A DNA stretch of 64,000 bases. It comes from Bdellovibrio bacteriovorus HD100. GTDB taxonomy: Bacteria; Bdellovibrionota; Bdellovibrionia; Bdellovibrionales; Bdellovibrionaceae. The first letter of the stretch is position 1. Each line of letters starts with the position of its first letter. A program made the position numbers and the translations under genes. Shown piece after piece: positions 8,630 to 17,900 of this stretch. Under the pieces are notes generated by a model that was not told the origin of the DNA, ran no database searches, and saw nothing but the letters and a program-made list of their open reading frames with translations. Location: positions 2,480,001 to 2,544,000 of the forward strand of contig NC_005363.1 of the NCBI RefSeq assembly GCF_000196175.1. Direction: 5' to 3'.

Positions 8630-9296
8630 AGATCAGATAAAAATGGCGAACTTTTTAAAAAAAGGCCTGAATGAGGTCGGCTATGCCGTGGACCTCGCCG
8701 AAAGTGGATCAGCCGCTGAATCTTACATGGCCCAGGGCGATTATGACCTGGTGATACTGGATGTGATGCTGCCCGATCAAAGCGGCATCGACACCGCCCG
8801 CCACATTCGCCGCGACGGCTATGAAGGCCCGATTCTGATGCTGACGGCCCTTTCCACCACCAAAGACAAAGTTCATGGACTGGATGCCGGCGCTGACGAC
8901 TATCTGACCAAACCCTACTCTTTTGATGAGTTGCACGCCCGTGTGCGTGCGCTGCTTCGCCGTAAAGCCCCGTCCCAAGGCGGTGCGACCAGCAATATCC
9001 TGAAGTATGCGGACCTGGAACTGGATCTGATCCAGCGCAAAGCGCGCAGAAATTCCCAGGAGATCTCTTTGACCTCCAAAGAGTTCGCCCTGCTTGAATA
9101 CTTTATGCGAAATCCGGAGCGTCCTTTGGGGCGGGTCTCGATCGCTGAACATGTCTGGGACATTCACTTTGATTCGGAAAGCAACGTGATTGACGTCTAT
9201 ATCAATCTGTTGCGCAAAAAGATCGATGTCCCGTTCCCGAAACGTCTGATTCATACGGTGGTGGGGACAGGATATGTTCTTAAAGAAAATCTATAA
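8610..9296 (+). CDS. OmpR-family response regulator
   Basis: 228 residues. The receiver domain has the acidic pair at Glu7/Asp8, phospho-acceptor Asp51 (VILDVMLP), Thr79 and Lys101 (LTKPYSF). The C-terminal winged helix shows RKARRNSQEISLTSKEFALLE-type sequence and the ending IHTVVGTGYVLK. It overlaps the upstream phosphotransferase gene by 20 bases and the downstream kinase gene by 23 bases, so all three are one transcript. It probably controls envelope modification, and perhaps its own operon, in the way PmrA acts in pmrCAB. Confidence 0.92.
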   Translation: MRILVVEDQIKMANFLKKGLNEVGYAVDLAESGSAAESYMAQGDYDLVILDVMLPDQSGIDTARHIRRDGYEGPILMLTALSTTKDKVHGLDAGADDYLTKPYSFDELHARVRALLRRKAPSQGGATSNILKYADLELDLIQRKARRNSQEISLTSKEFALLEYFMRNPERPLGRVSIAEHVWDIHFDSESNVIDVYINLLRKKIDVPFPKRLIHTVVGTGYVLKENL

Positions 9297-10731
9297 TTTC
9301 TTTCAAAGCTTCAGCATTCGTCTGCGCCTGTCGCTGATCTTCGTGCTGATCTTCGGCGCGACCACGGTCTTTTTTAACATGTTCCTGTTCCAAATGATGA
9401 TCGACACCCTTCAACAGGATTTCGACGACGCACTTTTCAACTATTGCGTGGACGTTTCGGACGGGATTGAAATCGGCATCAAGGGCGATCTCAGTTTTCC
9501 GCCTCTAAGACTGGATCACGGTAAAATCCTGCCCTTCCCGCTGGGAACAGCCCTGATTCAGGTGCGCCACAGCTCCGGCGCCGTGCTGGCGCGCGTGGGG
9601 AATTTCGGTGAATTCAATCCGCCTTACAAAAAGGATTTCGAACGCATCTGGAAGGGTGAAGAAGCCACCTACCGTACCATCGAACACATTCGCAACATTC
9701 CCTCTGCCGAGGCCGATTCCTACCGTCTGATCTCCTTCCCCCTGGATAACGCCGCCAAGCCCCAGTTGATGCTGCAGATTGCGGTGCCCATGACTTTGAT
9801 GGAAACGCAGATTCAAAAGCGCCTGACGCTGTTGCAACTGGGTATTCCGTTTGTGTTGTTCATCGCCACCCTGGGAGGAATGTTCTTGTCGGCTCGTGCG
9901 CTGAATCCGGTGAATAACATCATCAAAATTGCCAAGGAAATCAAAGTCACCGAACTTTCCAAGCGCGTCCCCGTTCCCAATGCCAACGATGAAATCAAAC
10001 AGCTGTCACTGACGCTGAATGAAATGCTGGATCGTATCCAGCAGGCCTTCCAGTCGCAGGAGCGCTTCGTTGCGGACGCCTCACACCAGTTGCTGACGCC
10101 GCTGACGATCATGCGGGGTGAAATGGAGCTGCTGCAAAAAACTGAAAAGCGCGATGTGGATCAGTTCATTAAAAGTGCGCTGCAGGAAGTGGACAATCTG
10201 TCCAGCATCGTGCAGGAGATGCTGCTGTTGGCCCGTGTGGACGCCGGGATTGGCGCATTAAATCTGGAAGATCTGGATTTTGATGAGCTGGTGTTTGAAG
10301 CCCTGGCTCGCTGTGAAAAACTGGCCAAGTCCAAGGATATCAAATTGAAAGTCACGATTAACAATGAAACCGGCGAAGAGCACAAACGCATTCGCGGTGA
10401 CAACGATCTGCTGACGAATCTGATTGTGAACATCGTGGAAAATGCCATCAAGTATTCTCCGAATCAGGAAGTGGTTTCAGTCACCGTAAATCACGGCAAT
10501 GAAAACACCGAGCTGCTGGTGGAAGACAACGGCCCCGGCATCCCGGAAGAACAGTTACCGTTCATCTTTGAACGCTTCTCACGCGGGTCCAACATGGAGA
10601 CGCGTGTTAAAGGCTTTGGTCTAGGTTTGGCGATCGCACAAAAAATCGCCATCCTTCACAATGCCAAGCTAAGTGCCCAGAATCACTCAGGGACCGGCGC
10701 GAAGTTCGGATTTGAAATTAAAAACATTTAA
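9274..10731 (+). CDS. Sensor histidine kinase, partner of the OmpR-type regulator
   Basis: 485 residues. A membrane helix (about 18-40) is followed by a periplasmic sensor of about 145 residues, a second helix (about 185-207), a HAMP linker, and a HisKA domain with the phospho-acceptor His271. The ATP-binding domain has the N box (NIVENAIKY), G1 (VEDNGPGIP), F box (FIFERFSRG) and G2 (FGLGLAIAQK). The H-box reads DASHQLLTPLT instead of the usual SHELRTPL: the acidic residue after His is Gln and the Arg is Leu. The rest is intact, so it is probably active but unusual. The ligand is unknown. Confidence 0.9.
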   Translation: MFLKKIYNFFQSFSIRLRLSLIFVLIFGATTVFFNMFLFQMMIDTLQQDFDDALFNYCVDVSDGIEIGIKGDLSFPPLRLDHGKILPFPLGTALIQVRHSSGAVLARVGNFGEFNPPYKKDFERIWKGEEATYRTIEHIRNIPSAEADSYRLISFPLDNAAKPQLMLQIAVPMTLMETQIQKRLTLLQLGIPFVLFIATLGGMFLSARALNPVNNIIKIAKEIKVTELSKRVPVPNANDEIKQLSLTLNEMLDRIQQAFQSQERFVADASHQLLTPLTIMRGEMELLQKTEKRDVDQFIKSALQEVDNLSSIVQEMLLLARVDAGIGALNLEDLDFDELVFEALARCEKLAKSKDIKLKVTINNETGEEHKRIRGDNDLLTNLIVNIVENAIKYSPNQEVVSVTVNHGNENTELLVEDNGPGIPEEQLPFIFERFSRGSNMETRVKGFGLGLAIAQKIAILHNAKLSAQNHSGTGAKFGFEIKNI

Positions 10732-10817
10732 TCTGCTTTTAATCAGAGATTTAACCCCGTTTGTTAGCCTTTTCTAGTTCGCAATTGAAGCTAACAAAGA
10801 ACCATTAGGAGGTTACT

Positions 10818-11039
10818 ATGAAATTCGCTTCTATCTTGATGACTATCGCTTTCGCAGGTGTTGTTGCTCACGCTAACGAAACTGCTCCAGCTGCTACTAC
10901 AACAACTGCTCCAGCGGCTCCTGCTGCTGAAGTTAAAGCTGAGAAAAAAGCTGCTAAGAAAAAGCACGCTAAAGAAGCTGCTCCTGCAGCGGCTGCAGCT
11001 CCAGCGGCTCCTGCTACTACAGCTCCTGCTGGTCACTAG
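10818..11039 (+). CDS. Small exported Ala/Lys-rich protein
   Basis: 73 residues after a strong Shine-Dalgarno (AGGAGG, about 10807). The signal peptide is MKFASILMTIAFAGVVAHA. The mature 54 residues are almost only Ala, Pro, Thr, Lys and Glu (TTTTAPAAPAAE, KAEKKAAKKKHAKEAA). An 18-base motif, GCTCCAGCGGCTCCTGCT, occurs twice, showing internal duplication. Low complexity prevents family assignment; small abundant envelope proteins of this kind are common. A strong terminator follows at 11065. It has its own promoter in 10732-10817. Confidence 0.75.
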   Translation: MKFASILMTIAFAGVVAHANETAPAATTTTAPAAPAAEVKAEKKAAKKKHAKEAAPAAAAAPAAPATTAPAGH

Positions 11040-11064
11040 TCTTTTGCGAAAGCAAAGATGTGAT

Positions 11065-11094
11065 AAAGGGAACCTCCGGGTTCCCTTTTTTTTT
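11065..11094 (+). terminator. Rho-independent terminator
   Basis: The stem AAAGGGAACC/GGGTTCCCTTT with loop TCC is followed by a run of nine T. It ends the transcript of the Ala/Lys-rich protein and lies 3 bases before the left repeat of the insertion sequence. Confidence 0.92.
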
Positions 11095-11096
11095 AT

Positions 11097-11118
11097 AAAC
11101 TGCCCCCTTTCTCTGTGG
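11097..11118 (+). repeat. Left terminal inverted repeat of the insertion sequence
   Basis: It pairs with 12042-12063, 18 of 22 bases. The outer six bases AAACTG and the inner TGTGG are identical in both arms. Confidence 0.8.
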
Positions 11119-11167
11119 TCTGAATCCCTGTCCCAACCAGGCCAAACAATTGCTCTTACTTAAGGGC

Positions 11168-12052
11168 ATGAATCTAAAATGCCCTTATTGCCACCTTCAA
11201 AGAGATCCCAAAGACGCCAACCGGACAATCCGCAGGCTCGGCCGATACTATCGCAAATCCGACGGCCAAACGCTTACCAGACTCTGGTGCGTTCGATGCG
11301 GAAAGAGCTTTTCAGCAGCCACCCAAAGCCGCTTAAAAGGCCAAAAAAAACGCCATCTCAATAAGCTGATCCGCGACCTACTGACCGGCGAAATGAGCCA
11401 GCGTGAAATTGCAAGGGTTCTGAAAATCAACCGCAAAACCGTCGTTCGCAAATTTCGCTTTGCCGCCGCCCAGGCAAAAGAGCAACTCAAGAAGCACAAT
11501 CAAAAATTCGCCCCCAGTGTGGAGGTTGAGTTTGATGATTTGGAGACCTTTGAGCACACCAAGTGCAAACCCCTCTCGGTGACACTGATGGTGGAATACT
11601 CCACACGAAGAATTCTGGGTTTTGAAGTGGCGCAGATGCCAGCAAAAGGCAGAATTGCCGCTTACTCGAGGAAGAAGTACGGTCCGCGCAAGGATTTTCG
11701 CCCTCAGGCAAGAGCGAAGTTGTTTACAGAAGTGCGCCAGTTTATTCATCCCAATGCCATTATCAGGTCGGACTCAAATCCGGCTTATCCAGGTGATGTG
11801 CAGAAGTACTTTCCGAAAGCAATTCATACTACAGTGCTGGGAGGAAGAGGGGCTGTGGTCGGTCAGGGAGAGTTAAAGAAGCTTCGCTGGGATCCGATTT
11901 TTTCATTGAATCACACGTTTGCGATGATGCGGGCGAATATCAATCGATTGATTCGCAAGACATGGTGTACGACGAAAAAGCCCGACCAGCTGGCCGGGCA
12001 TATTGCAATTTATGCTTTAGAGCATAACAGGAGGATAGCCGCCACACAGTGA
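11168..12052 (+). CDS. IS transposase (IS1/IS1595-like, zinc ribbon plus HTH plus DDE-type core)
   Basis: 294 residues from the ATG at 11168; a TTG at 11150 is an alternative. The N-terminus is a zinc ribbon (CPYC and CVRCGKSF). A helix-turn-helix follows (MSQREIARVLKINRKTVVRKF). The core has the acidic positions FDDLETF and IRSDSNPAY. The third catalytic position falls in SLNHTFAMMRANINRL, where many relatives have Glu or Asn, so DDN rather than DDE is possible. The frame is intact from end to end and the terminal repeats are in place, so the element may be functional. I am not sure of the IS family. Confidence 0.8.
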   Translation: MNLKCPYCHLQRDPKDANRTIRRLGRYYRKSDGQTLTRLWCVRCGKSFSAATQSRLKGQKKRHLNKLIRDLLTGEMSQREIARVLKINRKTVVRKFRFAAAQAKEQLKKHNQKFAPSVEVEFDDLETFEHTKCKPLSVTLMVEYSTRRILGFEVAQMPAKGRIAAYSRKKYGPRKDFRPQARAKLFTEVRQFIHPNAIIRSDSNPAYPGDVQKYFPKAIHTTVLGGRGAVVGQGELKKLRWDPIFSLNHTFAMMRANINRLIRKTWCTTKKPDQLAGHIAIYALEHNRRIAATQ

Positions 12053-12063
12053 GGGGCCAGTTT
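12042..12063 (-). repeat. Right terminal inverted repeat of the insertion sequence
   Basis: It is the complement of the left repeat with four mismatches. It carries the TGA stop of the transposase (12050-12052). Confidence 0.8.
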
Positions 12064-12067
12064 GTGA

Positions 12068-13534
12068 TTATTTCACCCAAAGCTCCACGCGCGGAACACC
12101 AATCGTCCCCGCCCCCGTAACCGTATCACAAGCCGGAATCCCCACCGGAGTCCCATACCCCGCCGGCGCCATCATCCCCACCGCATAGAACCAGTTCGAA
12201 TGATTGGCAGAACCGTCAGCCAACGCCGTGTTGCTGGCACCATTGTATTCCAGACCGCCCCAATAGTTCGAGGTGGATTCAATCGCCACGGCCACGTAGC
12301 CTGCCACCGGTTGTGACGTGAAGTTGCTGGTCTGAGTCCACCAGTTACGAATGGCACTTCCCGAACCGGGCCAATTGATTTTGAGCTCCAGCTTGCCAGA
12401 TCGATAGAACCCGGCCACACGACCCATGATCGAATAACGGCCCGCCAGCGGCGATCCTGAGTTGTAGCTTAAAGTCTCTGCGACGTTGGCAAACACTCCG
12501 TCTGAATAGTTATGGTTCAGAATTCGCGTCCAACCACCACCATCTGTCGTCATATCACAGTAAACCGGAATAGCTCCCCCACCACCGGGATTGATCGTGT
12601 ACAATCCCGAACCGATAGAAGCTCCGGCATCCAGGATGGCTTTACAAGAGTTGTAAGTGGTATAGGTGTCGTCCTCTTTGATCCACAGATTTACTTCCGC
12701 CACACCAACATTGCTTCCAAGCATCGAACTTGCTGCCGGAATACCCGCCGGGGTTCCATAGGCCACTGTCGATCCGATGGCGTACCACCAGTCAGAAATC
12801 TGCACCGAACCATCCAGCAAGGCCTGATTGTTATTGATAGGACCATGAGTTCCGTTTCCCAACTCCAAGCCACCCCACTTGTCCGTGATGGCCGTCGCCA
12901 TAATTGGCGTCCATCCGGCGACGACCACGTCGCTGAGCGGGTTCGTGCTCTGAAGCCAGATATTTTTATTGGAATACCCGGGCCAGGTTTGGCGGAAACG
13001 ATATTTGCCGTTCGTGGCAAAATCCGGAATCTTGGTCAGTTGAGAATACAGATTTCCCGTCGGAGCTCCTGTATTCTTAGACTGCGCATCAGCCGTGCTG
13101 GCGAAATAACCTCCAGCCACGTTGTGACGGAAGATGCGGGTCCAGCCGCCCCCGTCCGTCGTCATATCACAATAGGCCGAGTACTGCGCGTTGGCCCCGG
13201 TCCCATCGGAATCAATCGTGTAAGTCCCATCGGCCGGGCTTCCCATCAGCTCTTTGATTTCTTTGCAGGATTTTGGATAGCATTGCGTGGCTACGATAAA
13301 TGCAGGTTTGGAGGCTCCAACAAAGGACGTCCACTCGGTCGAAGTCTTCGTCGGCACGAACAAGTCACTGCTGGCGTGATTGTTGTCGATGATATAGCAA
13401 GACCCTTGAGTCGAAACGTATGGAACGTAAATACGTGTGGATCCACCAACTGGAATACGATAGCCCTCGCTGAGAGTGTTAATTCCCAGCACAAAAGGCG
13501 CCATCATGATCATCAGTGCAATTCGCAGTTTCAT
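12068..13534 (-). CDS. Exported protein with two fibrinogen-like domains
   Basis: 488 residues. There is a signal peptide (MKLRIALMIMMAPFVLG), a spacer of about 90 residues, then two related domains at about 90-290 and 295-488. Both begin with a Cys-Lys-x-Ile motif and CDMTTDGGGWTRI, the hallmark of fibrinogen C-terminal/ficolin-type lectin domains. Both also keep WGGLE, W(W/F)YA(I/V)G, GTPxGIP and a terminal VxLWxK. Such domains often bind acetylated sugars, so a role in recognising prey surfaces or in tipping the adjacent fibre is plausible. It is last in the fibre operon. The insertion sequence lies 4 bases beyond its stop but the protein end looks native. Confidence 0.75.
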   Translation of the reverse strand: MKLRIALMIMMAPFVLGINTLSEGYRIPVGGSTRIYVPYVSTQGSCYIIDNNHASSDLFVPTKTSTEWTSFVGASKPAFIVATQCYPKSCKEIKELMGSPADGTYTIDSDGTGANAQYSAYCDMTTDGGGWTRIFRHNVAGGYFASTADAQSKNTGAPTGNLYSQLTKIPDFATNGKYRFRQTWPGYSNKNIWLQSTNPLSDVVVAGWTPIMATAITDKWGGLELGNGTHGPINNNQALLDGSVQISDWWYAIGSTVAYGTPAGIPAASSMLGSNVGVAEVNLWIKEDDTYTTYNSCKAILDAGASIGSGLYTINPGGGGAIPVYCDMTTDGGGWTRILNHNYSDGVFANVAETLSYNSGSPLAGRYSIMGRVAGFYRSGKLELKINWPGSGSAIRNWWTQTSNFTSQPVAGYVAVAIESTSNYWGGLEYNGASNTALADGSANHSNWFYAVGMMAPAGYGTPVGIPACDTVTGAGTIGVPRVELWVK

Positions 13535-13552
13535 ATCTGTTCACGTCCCGTT

Positions 13553-14980
13553 TTAACGAAGATAGAATTTGAAGTTACACGCATTCCCTTTACCACTGTA
13601 GCACACTTCTGTCGCCTTGTACGTCGGCACGATCCCCTCGTTCCCGGAGTTGAATGCTATGTTAAACGCATCAGAAGAGTTATAATTATCATTGGCATTT
13701 TGCCCTGCACATCCTGCCGTTCTGCTGGTGTGGCGCAGATTCCCGGTACACTTGGTATTGTTATAGTTCCAGTTGCCGCCAGCCAGATCAATGATCGGTG
13801 CTCCGCTGTTGTAAGACGGGGAAATAAACATGGCATCCGTCGTGTTCACTGCTATCGAAAACGCTTCAGGATTCACGGAAGCCTGCTGCGTCGCCATTAT
13901 GTGCTTACCTGCCGCCGCCAGATTGTATGTATTCACAAAGAAATCATTCGGTGTTGCGCCCGTCACAGTGCCGTTGGAGTACGCCACCAGAGTCCAGCCC
14001 CCACCGGATGTGGTCATGTCGCAGAAGACCTCATAAGGCGCTGTGGCTCCGGCTCCATCAATATCAATGGTATAGATGCCATCCCCCTTGGAAGCGCCGG
14101 CCGCCAAAATCGCTTTGCAGGAACTATAGATAGTGTGCGTGTCATCTTCCTTCATCCACAAATTCACTTCCGCCACACCGTGACTGGCACCGAGCACATC
14201 GGAAGCCGGAATCCCGACCGGAGTGGTTCCCCAAGAAACATAGGCCCCAACGGAATAGAACCAGTTCACGTGATTGACCGAACCTTCCAGATACGACGAA
14301 GTCTGCGCTGGGCCATGAGCGCCGTTCCCCAATTCAAGTCCACCCCAATAGTTGGTGTAGCCCTGCACAAAGACGGTCTTGTATCCGGCAACACTCACGT
14401 CGGCCGTGGGATTGGTGGTTTGAAACCAGATGTTTTTCAAGTCTTCTCCGGGCCAGGTCAGACGGAACTGATATTTGTTCCCCGGAGTTTTAAAGTGATC
14501 GATTTTATTAAGAATGGAATACAGATCCGCTGTCGGAGTGGTGGTATTTTTACTGCTGGCATCCGTCGCATCGGCAAAATATCCGCCGGCGATATTGTGT
14601 TTGAAAACACGCGTCCACCCGCCACCATCGGTGGTCATGTCACAGTAGACCGGATAAGGAGAACTGCCCGTGGGATCAATATAGTAAATTCCATCCCCTT
14701 CAGAACCATTGTTGTTCAAAATATCCAGACAGGAACCACACTTGGTCAAAGAGACATTGGTGATCGTGGCGGCCCGAAACGCCGTCCACTCTGCTGCCGT
14801 TTTGGTGGGAACAAAAAAGTCCTTGTCGGCCGTCGCATTGACCACTTTCTTACAGACGTTATGGGCATGGATGGCTTTGGTGGTGCCACGATTCACCCTG
14901 TGACCTGTGTCCTGGGTGTTCAGTGCCACCAGCAAAGGTGACACAGCTAGAATGAAGGCGATCTTTCCGATGATCTTCAC
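13553..14980 (-). CDS. Exported protein with two fibrinogen-like domains (paralogue)
   Basis: 475 residues with a signal peptide (MKIIGKIAFILAVSPLLVA). The first domain (about 85-285) is very close to those of the next gene: CDMTTDGGGWTRV, YWGGLELG, WFYSVG, GIPASDVLG and VNLWMKEDD. The second (from about 290) starts the same way (SCKAILAAG, CDMTTSGGGWTL) but then diverges to a different C-terminal half with several Cys (KCTGN, AGCAGQ, EVCYSGKGNACNF). It probably resulted from domain duplication and shuffling. It starts 4 bases after the fibre gene stop, so it is in the same operon; it may bind to or cap the fibre. Confidence 0.75.
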   Translation of the reverse strand: MKIIGKIAFILAVSPLLVALNTQDTGHRVNRGTTKAIHAHNVCKKVVNATADKDFFVPTKTAAEWTAFRAATITNVSLTKCGSCLDILNNNGSEGDGIYYIDPTGSSPYPVYCDMTTDGGGWTRVFKHNIAGGYFADATDASSKNTTTPTADLYSILNKIDHFKTPGNKYQFRLTWPGEDLKNIWFQTTNPTADVSVAGYKTVFVQGYTNYWGGLELGNGAHGPAQTSSYLEGSVNHVNWFYSVGAYVSWGTTPVGIPASDVLGASHGVAEVNLWMKEDDTHTIYSSCKAILAAGASKGDGIYTIDIDGAGATAPYEVFCDMTTSGGGWTLVAYSNGTVTGATPNDFFVNTYNLAAAGKHIMATQQASVNPEAFSIAVNTTDAMFISPSYNSGAPIIDLAGGNWNYNNTKCTGNLRHTSRTAGCAGQNANDNYNSSDAFNIAFNSGNEGIVPTYKATEVCYSGKGNACNFKFYLR

Positions 14981-14984
14981 AGTC

Positions 14985-17900
14985 TTATTTTCCGTTCAGC
15001 AGAGCTTTTTCAAGACGTTCCAGACGTGCTTTCAGCTCCTGATTTTCCTGCTCCAGTTTTTTCAAACGGCTGTCGGAAGATTCATTCACACTGGCCAGAC
15101 CACGGGACACCTGGGCAATCTGCCCTTGACACAGGGCTTTGTCCTGCAGGCGCTCGGCGTGCTCTTGCTTCAGCGCTTCAACCAGAATCGCCACGATATT
15201 GCCGTACTGAACGGACTTGAAGCCGGAAACTTTGTCGGTGCGAACCAATTCAGGATAAACGGCTTCCACTTCCTGGGCAATGAAACCCACGGTTTTTTCG
15301 CCGTTGTTTTTCCAGACGAAATTCACCCCGCGAAGCTTCAGCAGATTTTCCAAAGCCATCGGCAAAGTCACAACATCTTTCTTCAGACGCGCATCGGAAG
15401 TATACAGATAAGACGCGGCTTTCACGTTGCCGTTGACTTCCAATGCCTCACTTGGTGCCGTGGTGTTAATTCCAAATCGACCCGTAGACAGGATTGTCAT
15501 CTTGGCGGTGTCACTCAACCCCACCTGCATGGTGCCCATCAGACTGTTGGTGATACTCTGCCCGATAGTGATACTATTGCCAGCCGAAACAGTATTACTT
15601 CTGCCGACCACAAGCGAGTTTCCGGAATTGGATACTGAATTGGACCTTCCGAATACATCCAAACTGTAGGAGAAGTTCATCGCCGTCGTTGATATCGCGT
15701 TGCTGGAACCAATAATATTCATGACGCTGGCGTTACCACCACCCGAATTCGTGATCGAGTTCGAAGAACCAATCACCCAGTTGGAGGCATTGGTGAAGGT
15801 CGTATTCCCGCTCCCGATGATGGCTGAGCCATTCACATGCAGAGGCGTGATTGGAGCTGTGGTTCCCACCCCCAAATTCCCGGCTGCACTGATTCTTACT
15901 TTTTCAACATTGCTGGTGTCAAAGATGATATTCCCCGCGACACCATTGCTGATAAACAGGTCGTCGGAACCACCACTGCTAAAACCTATGGTGCCCTTCC
16001 AGGTTCCATTACGAAGCATGTCGATGGAAGGAATGCCTGATGCAACTGTATCCAGAATCAAAGAAGCCTGCGCAGCACTGGTGGTTTTAATCGCCACTTT
16101 GGCATTGGCATCCGTCGCCTGACCAATGCCCACGTTTCCGGAAGTGTCCACTGTCATGCGTACAACGTTGCCAGTCTCTAACTGCAGACTCTGAGCATCG
16201 TTTGTTCCCACCGTCGCCGCGGCCCCGAAGCTGTTACCGCCGTTGACGAACACATCCGTCAAACCGTAACCACTGGCTGTGGTTGGATTTGTTCCCGCAG
16301 TCACGCGGCCATAGGCATCCACCGTCACGGAACGATAGGTTCCTGCGGTGCCCACAGTCGGAAGATCCGCAGCCGCAATGGTGCGGAAGGCTGGCGCCCC
16401 TGCACCACCTGAAGAAGGACCCGCGAAGAATGAGTTCTGCGCCTGATTGGCAAAGTTAGCCGCCGTTACAGAAATCGACTGACACAGGAATGTGTCGGTC
16501 GCGGCATTGTAATACATCGTCTGCGAAGTCGAACACGCCGTGCTGGCGAACACGCCACCAAACGGAGTGATGGTCGAGCGCAAATCCCCCAGCTGCAAGA
16601 AGGCTGGAGCATACTGAGTGGTCCCATTATAGCGCAGCACCTGGCCCGCGGCCGTCGGCGCTGTGGCACTGACAGCTGTGCCCTGCACTTTTGTCACAGT
16701 GAAGGCCCCCGCATTGGTCATGGTCACATCACCGGAAGGCGCCACCGCCGTTGCCACACTGGAGCCATTACCCACACGGATATTGCCCGGAGCCAGAGTC
16801 GCAGAAAGTTTATTGTTGAACGTCGTCCAGTCAGCAGAAGACAGATAACCGTTCTGAGAACCGTTAGCCACCTGAATGCCGATGTTCGGTGCGCTGGCTG
16901 TCCCGGAATTCACAATCGGAGAAGTCACGGCCACACCACTTGTCACCGCAGGGGATGTCCAGGAAAGGTTTCCGGAAGCATCTGTGGTCAGCACCTGATT
17001 GGCAGCACCGACAGCCGTTGGGAATCTCAAAACATAAGAAGTTGAAACCGCGGTTGGCGCCTGCAGGGTCACCGTGTTGGATCCACTGTCACGCAGAACC
17101 ACAGAACCCGCACTGACTGCTCCCGCAGCAAAATTGCCGGAAGCATCACGTCTGACGATCGCACTGGCCGTATTCAAATTCGTCGCCGCGTTCGCCGCCA
17201 CCGTCGCGGTATTGACATTCGCCGCCGTCGAGCCGCCAACAGAGTTGACGGTCGCACTGACCGTGCCGTTCCCGGAAGCGGTCACATCACCGGTCAATGC
17301 CGTGATCGTACCACCGGCGCCAGCGGAAGAAGCAATCGCCACCCAGGCACCAGAATTATACTGATAAATGACTTTTGTATCCGATGCGAAATAAATCGCC
17401 CCCGCCGCCGGGCTGGCCGGCTTCGCAGCGTCAGTTCCAGACTGAATGCTTGGAGAACCACCGGCATTGGAAACCAGGGCATCCGTGATCCCGTACCCCG
17501 ACAGCGTCGTCGGTTTGCCCGAGGTGATTTTAGACCAATCCAGATTCGGAATGTCTCCCGCGGCAAGACCGGTCGAAGCTGTCACACGCCCTTTGGCATC
17601 GTAAGTGATTTTCGTGCCAGTTCCCGCAGTGACTACCGTCGCCAGCGTCGGGCTTGGATAAGTGCCCGTCAGATCGCCACCTGCAGCCCCTGATGGAGCC
17701 CGGGAATTTGTCAGACGCGAATCATTCCCAAGAACCACCTGCGCCGCAGTTGCATCACCCGCAGCCGGAGCATCTTTCACCGCCGCCGTTCCCAAACCCA
17801 AATTGGTGCGGGCGGTGGCCGCAGTCGCCGTCAGCTCACTTAAATTATTGGCAGGATTCAGCGGAGTGAAACCCAGGGCATTTTGTTTGCCATTAAAGGT

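Larger units (their letters stand above)
11097..12063 (+). mobile_element. Insertion sequence with 22-base imperfect terminal inverted repeats
   Basis: A single transposase gene is bounded by repeats that match at 18 of 22 positions when one is inverted: left 11097-11118 (starts AAACTGCCCCCT) and right 12042-12063 (complement starts AAACTGGCCCCT). The right repeat contains the transposase stop codon. No clear target-site duplication is visible in the flanks (TTTTTTAT against GTGATTAT), so the insertion may be old or the duplication lost. It sits between the terminator at 11065 and the stop codon (12068) of a fibrinogen-like gene. The element is about 967 bases long. Confidence 0.8.

Noticed and set aside
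12512-14941. 809-codon plus-strand frame opposite the fibrinogen-like genes
   Set aside because: It is the complement of two genes with clear signal peptides and domains; its own translation has no family features and is a result of codon bias.
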